Source: Agrobacterium tumefaciens (lineage in GTDB: Bacteria > Pseudomonadota > Alphaproteobacteria > Rhizobiales > Rhizobiaceae). From it: a DNA stretch of 64,000 bases. The translations under genes and the position numbers were made by a program. This document shows positions 43,826 to 52,884 of the stretch, in pieces; positions within the stretch are counted from its first letter, which is position 1; every line of letters begins with the position of its first letter. The stretch is from positions 142,278 to 206,277 of the forward strand of contig JAGIAH010000008.1 in assembly GCA_017744915.1 (NCBI GenBank). Reading direction: 5' to 3'. The notes below the pieces were generated by a model, which ran no database searches, was not told the DNA's origin, and worked only from the letters and a program-made list of their open reading frames with translations.

Positions 43826-46800
43826 ATGGCGACAATCGTTTTTCAGGCGGCGGGCGCGGCACTCGGCGGCATTTTCGGCCCCGTTGGCGCCATCATCGGC
43901 CGGGCGGCCGGCGCACTGGCAGGAAATGCCGTCGACCGCGCACTGCTTTCGAACGGCCGGACGGTGTCCGGCGCCCGTCTTTCGACGGCGCGTATTCCCG
44001 GTGCGGATGAGGGGGCCGCGATCAACCGGCTTTATGGTACGGCGAGGATCGGCGGCACGCTCATCTGGGCGACTCGTTTCGAGGAAAACGTCGAGGTTGA
44101 GCGGCGTGGCGGCAAGGGCAATCGCGGCCCGAAGGTGGAGAGTTTCCGTTATTTCGCCAATCTCGCGGTGGGCCTGTGCGAAGGCGAGGCGGCCATGGTG
44201 CGGCGCGTCTGGGCCGACGGGCGCGAAATCGACCTCACCGGCGTAGAGATGCGCTTTTACCCCGGCAGCGAAACGCAATTGCCCGATCCGCTGATCGAGG
44301 CGAAGCAGGGGACAGGCAACGCGCCGGCCTTTCGCGGACTTGCCTATGTGGTCTTCGAACGTCTGCCGCTCGAGAGCTATGGCAACCGCATTCCGCTAAT
44401 GCAGTTCGAAGTGGTGCGACCGGTCGGAAAGCTCGAAGGTCAGATCCGCGCCATCACCGTCATTCCGGGCGCGACCGAACACGGTTATGCCACCACGCAG
44501 GTCAGCGAACGCACGGGTATCGGCCAGAGCCGCATCATGAACCGCAACAATCTGACCGCCGGGACCGACTGGCAGGCGGCGATCGACGAATTGCAGGCGC
44601 TTTGCCCCAATCTCAAAAGCGTGGCGCTGGTGGTGAGCTGGTTCGGCACGGATATGCGGGCGGGTGAATGCCGCATCCTGCCCGGTGTGGAAGTGGCGGA
44701 CCGAGATGGGGAAACGACGCCATGGTCCGTCGCCGGCCTTTCGCGCGGGGAGGCGCATCTGGTCAGCCACCATGGCGGCGGCCCCGCCTATGGTGGCACA
44801 CCGGATGATGACAGCGTGTTGCAGGCCATTGCCGATCTCAAGGCCCGGGGCCTGCGGGTCTGCCTTTATCCTTTCGTGATGATGGATGTGCCCGCCGGCA
44901 ACGGCCTGCCGGATCCCTATGGCGATGGCGAGCAGGCAGCCTATGGCTGGCGCGGCCGCATCACCTGTTTTCCCGCACCCGGCAGGGCCGGCTCCCCGGA
45001 TCGCAGCGCTGCTGCACGGGCACAGGTTTCAGCCTTCTGCAACCGCGAGGACGGTTACCGCCGCATGGTGCTGCATTATGCGGGGCTGGCGGCCAAGGCG
45101 GGCGGGGTGGATGCTTTCCTGATCGGCTCGGAACTGCGCGGGCTCACCGCACTCCGCGGCCAGAATGATACCTTTCCTTTCGTCGAGGAGCTGGTACGGC
45201 TAGCGGGCGATGCGCGGGCCATCGTGGGGCCAGCGACGAAGCTCACCTATGCGGCGGATTGGAGCGAATATTTCGGCCATCAGCCGGCGGACGGCTCGGG
45301 CGACGTGTTTTTCCACCTCGATCCGCTCTGGGCGAGCCCTGATATCGACGCCATCGGCATCGACAATTACATGCCGCTTTCCGACTGGCGTGATGAGGAT
45401 GCCACCAACGGCAATCCCGACGGCATGAGCGGCCCGGACGATGCCAGCGCCTTCAGCTACGCCATCACGACCGGCGAGGGTTTCGACTGGTATTATGCAA
45501 GCGACGCCGACCGCGCGGCGCGGCGGCGCACGCCTATAACGGACGGGCTGACGGGCAAGCCATGGATGTTCCGTTACAAGGACCTTCGCAACTGGTGGGG
45601 AAACCTTCACTATGACCGGGTGCGCGGCGCGGAGAAACCCGCGCCGACCGCATGGGTGCCGGGCGCAAAACCCATCTGGTTTACCGAACTCGGCTGCCCG
45701 GCGGTGGACAAGAGTGCGACGCGGCCCAACGTCTTTCCCGATCCGAAATCGGCGGAAAACGCCTTTCCCCATTTTTCCCGCCGTAGCCGCGCCGACAGCC
45801 AGCAGCGGCGGTTTCTGGAAGCGCATCTCGACCACTGGGGTGAGGGGGAGGCGGCGATGGTGGATAAAAACCGGGTCTATCTCTGGACCTGGGATGCACG
45901 GCCTTTCCCCGCCTTTCCGCAGAATGGCGCGGTTTGGAGCGATGGCGCAAACTGGCGCACCGGCCACTGGCTGAACGGGAGGCTGGGAACGGCCACTCTT
46001 GCCGACACCATCGCCGCCATCCTCACGGATCACGGTTTTTCCGCCTTTGACGTCTCAGCCGTCAGCGGCGATCTGACCGGTTATGTGCAGGGCGACATAA
46101 CCTCGGCCCGCAACCTGCTGGAGCCGCTGATGGCGGCGTTTCAGGTGGATGCGGCGGAGGAGGGAGGTACGTTGCGTTTCCGCTCCCGCAATATGGCATT
46201 TATGCCCGTCCGCGATATCGCCGTGCTGGCCGATCTGGAGGACGAGCCGCTCTGGTCTGAAAATCGCGGCCATGACAGTGATTTCGCGGCAGAAGCCGTG
46301 CTGTCCTCGTTCAATCCGGCACTCGATTATGAGCAGGCGAGCGCGCGTTCCCGCCGTATCGACAATGCCGGCAGCCGGGTGATGCGGCTCGATCTTAACG
46401 CCGCTTTGCCGGCGGAAACGGCGGAAGCGGCGGTGGAAGCGCTGTTGCGCGACAACCGTCAGGCCCGGCGCAGCCTGCGCTTCGCCCTGCCGCCATCCGA
46501 TATCACGCTTGAACCCGGCGATTGCATCCGCCTCTCGGAGGGTGTCTTTCCGCAGGCGCCGGCCGGGCGGTTTCTGGTCAGCCGCATCGAGGATGGCGCG
46601 GTGCGGCAGGTGGAGGCGCGGGCTTTTTCGCCGGCCTTTTCAGCCGTCGCCAACGGCACGGAGGAGCGGCGCAGCGTCGGCGCAAGCGGTGCCGAAGGTT
46701 TCGCCCCGGAGGTGCTGTTTCTCGATCTGCCATATCACGATGGCGCCACGCCGGAAGAATCGGCGCGGATTGCCGCCCTTGCGAGGCCCTGGCGGCCCAT

Positions 46801-47626
46801 TGTCGTTTCTTCATCGCCCGGTACGGAAGGGTATCGCCAGCGCGTGCTGCTCGACCGGCGCGCGACGATCGGCGCGCTGGCACAACCGCTAACGCCCGGA
46901 CCCTCCGGCCGCTTCGACCGCAAGAACACCATACTGATCGATCTTCCCGCCGGTGAAGTGTCATCGGCCGCAGAGCTTTCGGTGCTGAACGGCGAGAACC
47001 GTCTCGCCATCAAGGCTGCAAACGGCGTTTGGGAGATCGTCGCCTTCGCGAAAGCCGAAGAAATCGCACACTCGCGCTGGCGGCTCTCCGCGCTCCTGCG
47101 GGGTCTCGCCGGCACGGAGGATGCGCTTGCCGCAGGCGCGCCGAAAGGGGCTCCGGTGGTGGTTCTCGATGCGGCGGTGCAGCCGCTCGGTCTTGCCGCA
47201 AGCGAGGGCGGACGACGCCTGAACTGGATTGCGGAAGCGGCGGGCACGGCGGGTGCGTCGGCCGGGCCCTTTACCTTTGAGGGTGGCGTGCGGGCGCTGA
47301 TGCCGCTTGCGCCGGTGCACCTTTCCGGCGAGCGCAGGAGGGACGGCATTCTCCTCAAATGGAAGCGTCGCGGCCGGGTGGAGGCCGATGGCTGGGATGC
47401 GAGCGACATCCCGCTTGAGGAGCCCTTCGAGCTTTACCGCGTCGAGGTGCTGGACGGCGAAGCCGTGCGGCGCAAGGTGGAGGTTGCAGAACCCTTCTGG
47501 TTTTACCCGGCCGCAGATGAACTCACAGATTTCCCGGTCCTGCGGGATCACATTTCCGTGCGTGTCCGCCAGCTCGGCCGCGCGGTGCCCTCGGGGGTGG
47601 TGGCCGAGGCCCTTCTCCCGCTCTGA
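43826..47626 (+). CDS. GTA g15, megatron baseplate protein
   Basis: A 1266-residue tail-tip protein. A glycine/alanine-rich hydrophobic N-terminus (GAALGGIFGPVGAIIGRAAG) is followed by a TIM-barrel GTA domain (about residues 300-750; SVALVVSWFGTDMRAG, VDAFLIGSELRGLTALRG, IDAIGIDNYMPLSDWRDED). Phage tail-3-like and C-terminal domains complete it (LEPGDCIRLSEGVFPQAPAG, ALLRGLAGTEDALAAGAPKG). It corresponds to the Rhodobacter GTA megatron, which forms the tail tip and host contact region. The length is typical. Confidence 0.92.
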   Translation: MATIVFQAAGAALGGIFGPVGAIIGRAAGALAGNAVDRALLSNGRTVSGARLSTARIPGADEGAAINRLYGTARIGGTLIWATRFEENVEVERRGGKGNRGPKVESFRYFANLAVGLCEGEAAMVRRVWADGREIDLTGVEMRFYPGSETQLPDPLIEAKQGTGNAPAFRGLAYVVFERLPLESYGNRIPLMQFEVVRPVGKLEGQIRAITVIPGATEHGYATTQVSERTGIGQSRIMNRNNLTAGTDWQAAIDELQALCPNLKSVALVVSWFGTDMRAGECRILPGVEVADRDGETTPWSVAGLSRGEAHLVSHHGGGPAYGGTPDDDSVLQAIADLKARGLRVCLYPFVMMDVPAGNGLPDPYGDGEQAAYGWRGRITCFPAPGRAGSPDRSAAARAQVSAFCNREDGYRRMVLHYAGLAAKAGGVDAFLIGSELRGLTALRGQNDTFPFVEELVRLAGDARAIVGPATKLTYAADWSEYFGHQPADGSGDVFFHLDPLWASPDIDAIGIDNYMPLSDWRDEDATNGNPDGMSGPDDASAFSYAITTGEGFDWYYASDADRAARRRTPITDGLTGKPWMFRYKDLRNWWGNLHYDRVRGAEKPAPTAWVPGAKPIWFTELGCPAVDKSATRPNVFPDPKSAENAFPHFSRRSRADSQQRRFLEAHLDHWGEGEAAMVDKNRVYLWTWDARPFPAFPQNGAVWSDGANWRTGHWLNGRLGTATLADTIAAILTDHGFSAFDVSAVSGDLTGYVQGDITSARNLLEPLMAAFQVDAAEEGGTLRFRSRNMAFMPVRDIAVLADLEDEPLWSENRGHDSDFAAEAVLSSFNPALDYEQASARSRRIDNAGSRVMRLDLNAALPAETAEAAVEALLRDNRQARRSLRFALPPSDITLEPGDCIRLSEGVFPQAPAGRFLVSRIEDGAVRQVEARAFSPAFSAVANGTEERRSVGASGAEGFAPEVLFLDLPYHDGATPEESARIAALARPWRPIVVSSSPGTEGYRQRVLLDRRATIGALAQPLTPGPSGRFDRKNTILIDLPAGEVSSAAELSVLNGENRLAIKAANGVWEIVAFAKAEEIAHSRWRLSALLRGLAGTEDALAAGAPKGAPVVVLDAAVQPLGLAASEGGRRLNWIAEAAGTAGASAGPFTFEGGVRALMPLAPVHLSGERRRDGILLKWKRRGRVEADGWDASDIPLEEPFELYRVEVLDGEAVRRKVEVAEPFWFYPAADELTDFPVLRDHISVRVRQLGRAVPSGVVAEALLPL

Positions 47627-47660
47627 CATGTGCCTGAAAAACAACGCAAAGGACGAGATT

Positions 47661-47867
47661 ATGGACAGTACCAAGGCATGGTATCAATCCCGCACGATCT
47701 GGGGCGCGCTGATTGCGGTTTTTGCTCCGCTTTTCAGCATTGCCGGTTTCGATCTGCCCGCCGGCGTGCAGGGCGAACTCGCCGAAGGGCTGGTGACGGT
47801 CGCGGGCGGAATCGGCGGCCTGATCGCACTTTACGGCCGCCTTTCGGCGACCAGCGCCATCCGCTGA
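47661..47867 (+). CDS. Small holin-like membrane protein
   Basis: A 68-residue protein with an amphipathic start (MDSTKAWYQSRTIWGALIAV) and two membrane segments (TIWGALIAVFAPLFSIAGF; GLVTVAGGIGGLIALYG) joined by a short polar loop. This is the shape of small phage holin-like proteins that begin with S-x-T-x-W-G. AGGA lies 8 bases before ATG 47661. It follows g15 directly and could release the GH19 lysozyme. Holin function is inferred. Confidence 0.6.
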   Translation: MDSTKAWYQSRTIWGALIAVFAPLFSIAGFDLPAGVQGELAEGLVTVAGGIGGLIALYGRLSATSAIR

Positions 47868-48005
47868 CGCCGCCCGCAAACACGCCGTTCCCGCCACGCA
47901 CCGCTGCGGCGGGGGCGGCATTCATTTGCCATTCAGACGCTTTGCGCTACATATTCGGTCACGATAGGGTTCGAGACGCACCCGGTTCTTGTGGAAGTTT
48001 GTAGA

Positions 48006-48260
48006 ATGGCATCACCTCTCATCATCGCGACGCTTGCAGCCGGGCTTTCCGGTTTCACGGCGCCCGAGGCTGATCTGCAGGGCCACTACATTCTGGCTGC
48101 CAGCGATTGCGGCGCAGCCGTGGCCCGCGTGGTGCGTGAAACCGGCGGCCAGCTGCTTTCAGTCTATCCTTCCGGCGACGGTCAGTCTTGTGTCGTCACC
48201 GTTCTCGTCCAGGGCAATGGCGAGCGCCCGCGCAAGGTAACGATGCGCGTGCCGATGTAG
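48006..48260 (+). CDS. feuN: FeuN-like small periplasmic protein
   Basis: An 84-residue protein with a signal peptide (about residues 1-18, LIIATLAAGLSGFTA) and two cysteines (CGAAVARVV and SCVVTVLV) that could form a disulfide. It lies directly upstream of feuP and feuQ. In Sinorhizobium meliloti the small periplasmic FeuN, encoded at this place, holds FeuQ inactive. Size, export signal and position match. The start is ATG 48006; GTG 47991 is possible but would blur the signal. Confidence 0.75.
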   Translation: MASPLIIATLAAGLSGFTAPEADLQGHYILAASDCGAAVARVVRETGGQLLSVYPSGDGQSCVVTVLVQGNGERPRKVTMRVPM

Positions 48261-48353
48261 CTTGCCCGCATCGCCGAAATATCGGAAAACAATCCGACAC
48301 ATTTAGCATGACCGGCCACGCGCGCTGGCCGGGACGTAAGGAAAGGGCGGACA

Positions 48354-49025
48354 ATGCGTATTCTCGTTGTTGAGGACGATGCCAATCTCAATCGTCAGCT
48401 GACCGATGCTCTCAAAGAGGCCGGTTATGTCGTCGATCAGGCATTCGACGGCGAGGAGGGGCATTACCTCGGTGATACCGAGCCCTATGACGCCATCGTC
48501 CTCGATATCGGCCTGCCGCAGCTTGACGGTATTACCGTCGTCGAAAAATGGCGCGCGGCCGGCAAGGCCATGCCGGTGCTCATCCTCACCGCCCGCGACC
48601 GCTGGAGCGACAAGGTGGCCGGCATCGACGCCGGTGCCGACGACTATGTGACCAAGCCTTTCCATGTCGAGGAAGTGCTTGCCCGCGTGCGCGCGCTCAT
48701 CCGCCGCGCCGCCGGCCATGCTTCTTCCGAACTTGTCTGCGGCCCGGTCCGGCTCGACACCAAATCCTCCAAGGCGACCGTTAACGGCACGACGCTGAAG
48801 CTCACCTCGCACGAGTTCCGGCTCCTGTCCTATCTCATGCACCACATGGGCGAGGTCGTTTCGCGCACGGAGCTGGTCGAACACATGTACGATCAGGATT
48901 TCGACCGCGATTCCAATACGATCGAGGTGTTTGTCGGACGTCTGCGCAAGAAGCTCGGGGTTGATCTGATCGAGACGATCCGTGGTCTCGGTTACCGGAT
49001 GCAAGCGCCGGCAGATGCGAAGTAA
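48354..49025 (+). CDS. feuP: OmpR-family response regulator FeuP
   Basis: A 223-residue regulator. The receiver has phospho-acceptor D51 (VLDIGLPQLDG), acidic E7-D8-D9 and the conserved K in TKPFHVEE. The DNA-binding winged helix occupies about residues 125-220 (LTSHEFRLLSYLMHHMGEVV; IRGLGYRMQ). In S. meliloti FeuP drives ndvA and cyclic glucan export. Its gene overlaps feuQ by 11 bases. Confidence 0.9.
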   Translation: MRILVVEDDANLNRQLTDALKEAGYVVDQAFDGEEGHYLGDTEPYDAIVLDIGLPQLDGITVVEKWRAAGKAMPVLILTARDRWSDKVAGIDAGADDYVTKPFHVEEVLARVRALIRRAAGHASSELVCGPVRLDTKSSKATVNGTTLKLTSHEFRLLSYLMHHMGEVVSRTELVEHMYDQDFDRDSNTIEVFVGRLRKKLGVDLIETIRGLGYRMQAPADAK

Positions 49026-50415
49026 TTCCCTCACCGCCCGCGTTCTGCTGCTCGCCTCGCTCTGGTCGGTGCTGGCGCTGGTGGTGATCGCCGTCGTGAT
49101 CTCGACGCTGTACCGGCAGGGCGTTGAGCGCAGCTTCACCGATCTTCTGAGGGCGCAGCTCTATAACGTCATCAACTCGGTGACGATTTCCAACGAGAAT
49201 ACGCTGGCCGGCAGCCCGCAGCTCGGCGATCTCCGCTTCTCGCAGCCCGATACCGGCTGGTACTGGGTTGTCGAGCCGCTCGGCAATTTCCAGACCGCGC
49301 CGCTGGTTTCTTCCTCGCTCGGCGTATCTACGCTGCCGGTGCCGAGCATTCTCGATGCGCCCTTCGACAACAGATATGAGCGTTTTTATGCCGTGACCGA
49401 TGAGGCCGGCAACAAGGTGCGCGTGGCGGAAACGGAAGTCGTGCTGGATGGCGAAGGCCGCGCGGCGCGGTTTCGTGTTTCCGGCAACCTGAACGTCGTG
49501 GAAGACGATGTGCGCGATTTCTCCAATAGCCTTTATCTGGCGCTGGCCGTCTTCGGTGTCGGCAGTCTGGTCGTCAACGGCCTCGCCATTCTCTACAGTC
49601 TCAGGCCGCTCGATCAGGCGCGCGTGGCGCTCGGCAAGATCAGGGGCGGGGAGGCGGAGAGCCTCGAAGGCGAATTCCCGCGCGAAATCCAGCCGCTGGC
49701 CAATGAGGTCAACGCGCTGATCGACAGCAACCGCCGCCTTGTGGAGCGCGCCCGCATGCAGGTGGGCAATCTCGCCCATTCGCTGAAGACGCCGATTGCC
49801 GTTCTTCTGAACGAGGCCCGCACGCTGGAGCCACAGCATGGTGATCTGGTAAGGGCGCAGGCGGATGCCATGCAGGCGCAGGTGCAATCCTATCTCTCGC
49901 GGGCCCGCATCGCCGCCCAGCGCGGCTCGATCCTTGCCCGTGTGGAAGCGGAGCCGGCGCTGGAACGGCTGGTGCGGGTGATGCGCCGCCTGAACCCGGA
50001 GAAGCAGTTCGTGCTGAATTTCGAGCAACCGGGCGCGGTGCTCGGCATGGAACAGCAGGATCTCGAAGAGGTCGTCGGCAATCTTCTCGAAAATGCCGCG
50101 CGTTTTGCGCAGACACGCGTGGTCATCACGCTTGCGGCCGGCACGCACCCGTCTTCCGACGCTGAAATGGCACGTCGCTCCTGGGTGGAGCTGACGGTGG
50201 AAGACGATGGTCCGGGGCTGGAACCGGAACAGATCAGCGAAGCGATGAAACGCGGCCGCCGGCTGGACGAGAGCCGGCCGGGCACGGGCCTCGGCCTGTC
50301 GATCGTTTCCGAGGTGGTGTCAGAGTACCATGGTCGCTTTTCGCTGTCGCGCAGCGCCATCGGTGGGCTGAAAGCCGATCTGATTTTGCCGGGCCTTTCG
50401 AAAGAGCTTGCGTGA
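49015..50415 (+). CDS. feuQ: Sensor histidine kinase FeuQ
   Basis: A 466-residue membrane kinase. Membrane segments lie near residues 8-32 and 172-195 and enclose a periplasmic domain of about 140 residues. A HAMP-like linker precedes the H-box LAHSLKTPIAVLLNEA (H255), then an N-box LENAARFA, G1 (DDGPGLE) and G2 (GTGLGLSIV). It phosphorylates FeuP and is inhibited by periplasmic FeuN in S. meliloti. The ATG at 49015 overlaps the feuP stop. Confidence 0.9.
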   Translation: MRSNSLTARVLLLASLWSVLALVVIAVVISTLYRQGVERSFTDLLRAQLYNVINSVTISNENTLAGSPQLGDLRFSQPDTGWYWVVEPLGNFQTAPLVSSSLGVSTLPVPSILDAPFDNRYERFYAVTDEAGNKVRVAETEVVLDGEGRAARFRVSGNLNVVEDDVRDFSNSLYLALAVFGVGSLVVNGLAILYSLRPLDQARVALGKIRGGEAESLEGEFPREIQPLANEVNALIDSNRRLVERARMQVGNLAHSLKTPIAVLLNEARTLEPQHGDLVRAQADAMQAQVQSYLSRARIAAQRGSILARVEAEPALERLVRVMRRLNPEKQFVLNFEQPGAVLGMEQQDLEEVVGNLLENAARFAQTRVVITLAAGTHPSSDAEMARRSWVELTVEDDGPGLEPEQISEAMKRGRRLDESRPGTGLGLSIVSEVVSEYHGRFSLSRSAIGGLKADLILPGLSKELA

Positions 50416-50452
50416 GCCGAGAAAAAAGGCAAGAAATTCAATGCCGGTACAT

Positions 50453-50552
50453 TAGAGCATTTCCAGGGAAAGTGGACCCCGGTTTCCCGTCAGGAAATGC
50501 ACCAGAACAAAAGGCTAGAGTTTTTTCACGGTTCGAGGAACAGTGAAAAAGC
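50453..50552. repeat. Two-hairpin intergenic mosaic element behind feuQ
   Basis: GCATTTCC (50457-50464) pairs with GGAAATGC (50493-50500), with inner GGAAA and TTTCC arms. A second hairpin pairs TTTTTCAC (50522-50529) with GTGAAAAA (50543-50550) around GTTC/GAAC. This modular build is typical of rhizobial intergenic elements. It may end the feu operon message. Confidence 0.65.
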
Positions 50553-50622
50553 TTTAGGTGCAATGCGGTAGGAAAGAGGACAGGGTTTGGTTGACGTGTA
50601 TGATGGCTGCCGCTCCGTGACA

Positions 50623-51051
50623 ATGCGTTCGCTGGTGTCACGCCCGGCACTTCTCTCGATCCTGTGCGTTTCGATGCTGAGCGCCTGCACCACCACGGGC
50701 ACCCGCCCGGCTGGCGGCAGCCTTTTTGGCCGTTCGGCCCAGCCTTCCACGCCTTTCCTTGCCAATCTGCAAGGCGGCATCGTCGGGAAAAGCGGCGTGG
50801 AGCTCGACAGGGGCGACCAGACCAAGGCGCTGGAGGCCGAATACAAGGCGCTGGAAACGGCGCCGGTCGGCACGCCTGTCGCCTGGACCGGTGATGACGC
50901 CAAGGGTCAGGTGGTCGCCAATGCGCCCTATCAGGTCGGTAACCAGAACTGCCGGCAATATTCACACAGCCTCACCGTTGATGGACGCGAAATCAAGGTG
51001 CGCGGCGCGGCCTGCCGCAATGACGATGGAAGCTGGTCTCCGCTGATCTGA
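50623..51051 (+). CDS. Outer-membrane lipoprotein, surface-antigen-like
   Basis: A 142-residue lipoprotein. The signal peptide ends with lipobox L-S-A-C (LSILCVSMLSACTTTG), followed by a G/S-rich linker and a C-terminal domain (GTPVAWTGDDAKGQVVANAP; NCRQYSHSLTVDGREIKVRG; GAACRNDDGSWSPL) of the 17-kDa surface antigen/RT0821 type. Its role is unknown; an envelope location is clear. Upstream in-frame starts (GTG 50617, TTG 50587) are possible. Confidence 0.82.
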   Translation: MRSLVSRPALLSILCVSMLSACTTTGTRPAGGSLFGRSAQPSTPFLANLQGGIVGKSGVELDRGDQTKALEAEYKALETAPVGTPVAWTGDDAKGQVVANAPYQVGNQNCRQYSHSLTVDGREIKVRGAACRNDDGSWSPLI

Positions 51052-51211
51052 TCAGTTTGACGTAAATCAAGGTCATGGGCCTTCCGCGGTGACAAGAAAG
51101 AGGCACTGCGGAACAGCGAAACGGGATCTGCGGTGCGGCGTGATGTCTCAAATTCACGTCATCCCCGCGCTTCGTGTTTCCATGTGCCGCGCATTCGAGT
51201 AATTGAGCCTT

Positions 51212-52375
51212 ATGTTCTGGATTGTCGTTGCGATATTGACGGCGGCTGTCGCCATCGTCCTGATGTACCCGCTGATGCGGAAGACCGAGGCGCCCGAAAC
51301 GCGCCGCGACGGTGAGGTTGCCGTTTATCGCGACCAGCTGGCCGAACTGGACCGCGAACGCGCCACCGGCCTGATCGGCGAGACCGAGGCGGATTATGCC
51401 CGCGCCGAAATCGGCCGCCGCCTGCTGGCCGCCGCCGAGGCGGAAGAGGTGGCGACGAAGGATGCCCGGCCGCGCCGGCACAATCTTGCCGCCAGCCTCA
51501 TCACCCTCCTGCTGCCAGTGCTCGGGCTCTGTCTTTACATCTGGAACGGCAGTCCGGACACGCCGGACATGCCGCTCGAGGCACGCCTTGAAAACCCCGG
51601 CAACGACATGAACCTGCTGGTCGCGCGGGCTGAGCGGCACCTGGCGCAGAACCCGGAGGACGGCGGCGGCTGGGATGTTCTGGCGCCGATCTATTTCAAG
51701 ACATTGCGGCTTGGCGACGCCGAACTTGCCTATCGCAATGCGCTTCGTATTCTAGGACCAAGCCCCGAACGGCTGACGGGCCTTGGCGAAACGCTGGTGG
51801 CAGGCAATGATGGCATCGTCATCGAGGCGGCGCGGGATGCGTTTGCTGAGGCCGAAAAGCTGAAGCCCGGCAATCCGCGCGCCCGTTTCTATCTGGCGCT
51901 GTCGCTGGAACAGGCAGGCAAGGCGGAAGAAGCAGGCGCGGCCTTTGCAGCGCTGGCGGCCGATGCGCCGGCCGGCGCGCCGTGGCTTTCGCTGGTGCAA
52001 GAACATATCACCCGCACCGGTGGCCCGGCGACCCTTGCCGCGCCCGGCCCGACCGCTGAGGACATGGCTGCGGCGAATGACATGACGGCCACCGACCGGC
52101 AGGCGATGATCGAGGGCATGGTGGCGAACCTCGATGCCAAGCTGAAGGACAACCCGGCCGATTTCGAAGGGTGGATGCGGCTTGTCCGCGCCTATTCCGT
52201 GCTGAAGAACCAAACCAAGGCCGGTGAAGCCTTGCGGGCCGGGCTGCAGGCTTTCCCGCCGGAGGGCGAACAGGGCAGGCAGCTTCTGGCGCTGGCGAAG
52301 GAACTGGGCGTTTCCGCAGGGCCCATCCGCATGGATGGCCAGAAGGATTCCACGCCGCAGGGAGTGACGCAATGA
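51212..52375 (+). CDS. ccmI: Cytochrome c maturation protein CcmI (CycH)
   Basis: A 387-residue protein. Two membrane segments lie near residues 1-20 and 90-112. The cytoplasmic loop between has heptad-like [19 protein letters not shown] and [14 protein letters not shown], the CcmI signature. A periplasmic TPR-rich domain follows ([19 protein letters not shown]). It holds apocytochrome c for heme attachment. It starts the ccmI-E-F-H operon and shares an ATGA overlap with ccmE. The rhizobial name is cycH. TTG 51203 is an alternative start. Confidence 0.9.
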   Translation: MFWIVVAILTAAVAIVLMYPLMRKTEAPETRRDGEVAVYRDQLAELDRERATGLIGETEADYARAEIGRRLLAAAEAEEVATKDARPRRHNLAASLITLLLPVLGLCLYIWNGSPDTPDMPLEARLENPGNDMNLLVARAERHLAQNPEDGGGWDVLAPIYFKTLRLGDAELAYRNALRILGPSPERLTGLGETLVAGNDGIVIEAARDAFAEAEKLKPGNPRARFYLALSLEQAGKAEEAGAAFAALAADAPAGAPWLSLVQEHITRTGGPATLAAPGPTAEDMAAANDMTATDRQAMIEGMVANLDAKLKDNPADFEGWMRLVRAYSVLKNQTKAGEALRAGLQAFPPEGEQGRQLLALAKELGVSAGPIRMDGQKDSTPQGVTQ

Positions 52376-52884
52376 CCCGCAAACAGAAACGGCTGGCGAT
52401 CATCGGCGGCGGCATGAGCTTCATCGTTGCGGCGGTGCTGCTCGTGATGTTCGCCTTCGGCCAGTCGATCGCCTATTTCTACATGCCCGCCGATCTGGAA
52501 AAGACGCCGGTCAACCCCGGCACTCGTATCCGCCTTGGCGGGCTGGTGGCGGAAGGTTCGATCAAGCGCGGCGAGGGTCGCACGGTCAGCTTCACGGTGA
52601 CGGATGGCGAGGCCAATGTGCCGGTCAGCTATACCGGCATCCTGCCCGATCTCTTTCGCGAAGGGCAGGGCGTGGTGACCGAAGGCATGTTCGATGCCGC
52701 CACCCATGGTTTCGTGGCCGACAGTGTGCTGGCCAAGCATGACGAGAACTACATGCCGAAGGAAGTGGCCGACCGGCTGAAGGACAAGGGCCTGTGGCAG
52801 CATGCGGGAGAGGGCGAAGAGCCTTCCGCCGCAACGCCGTCGACCAGCGCGGCTTCGGCCGACAAGACCGGAGCGACGAAATGA
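52372..52884 (+). CDS. ccmE: Heme chaperone CcmE (CycJ)
   Basis: A 170-residue periplasmic heme carrier. An N-terminal anchor ([20 protein letters not shown]) precedes an OB-fold with the heme-binding H123 and Y127 in [13 protein letters not shown]. The disordered tail is acidic and alanine-rich. It overlaps ccmI and ccmF by ATGA, so the block is translated together. Confidence 0.93.
   Translation: MTRKQKRLAIIGGGMSFIVAAVLLVMFAFGQSIAYFYMPADLEKTPVNPGTRIRLGGLVAEGSIKRGEGRTVSFTVTDGEANVPVSYTGILPDLFREGQGVVTEGMFDAATHGFVADSVLAKHDENYMPKEVADRLKDKGLWQHAGEGEEPSAATPSTSAASADKTGATK

Noticed and set aside
29402..47867. Inducible prophage
   Set aside because: There is no integrase, repressor, replication or attachment site, and gene order follows the GTA pattern rather than a full phage genome.
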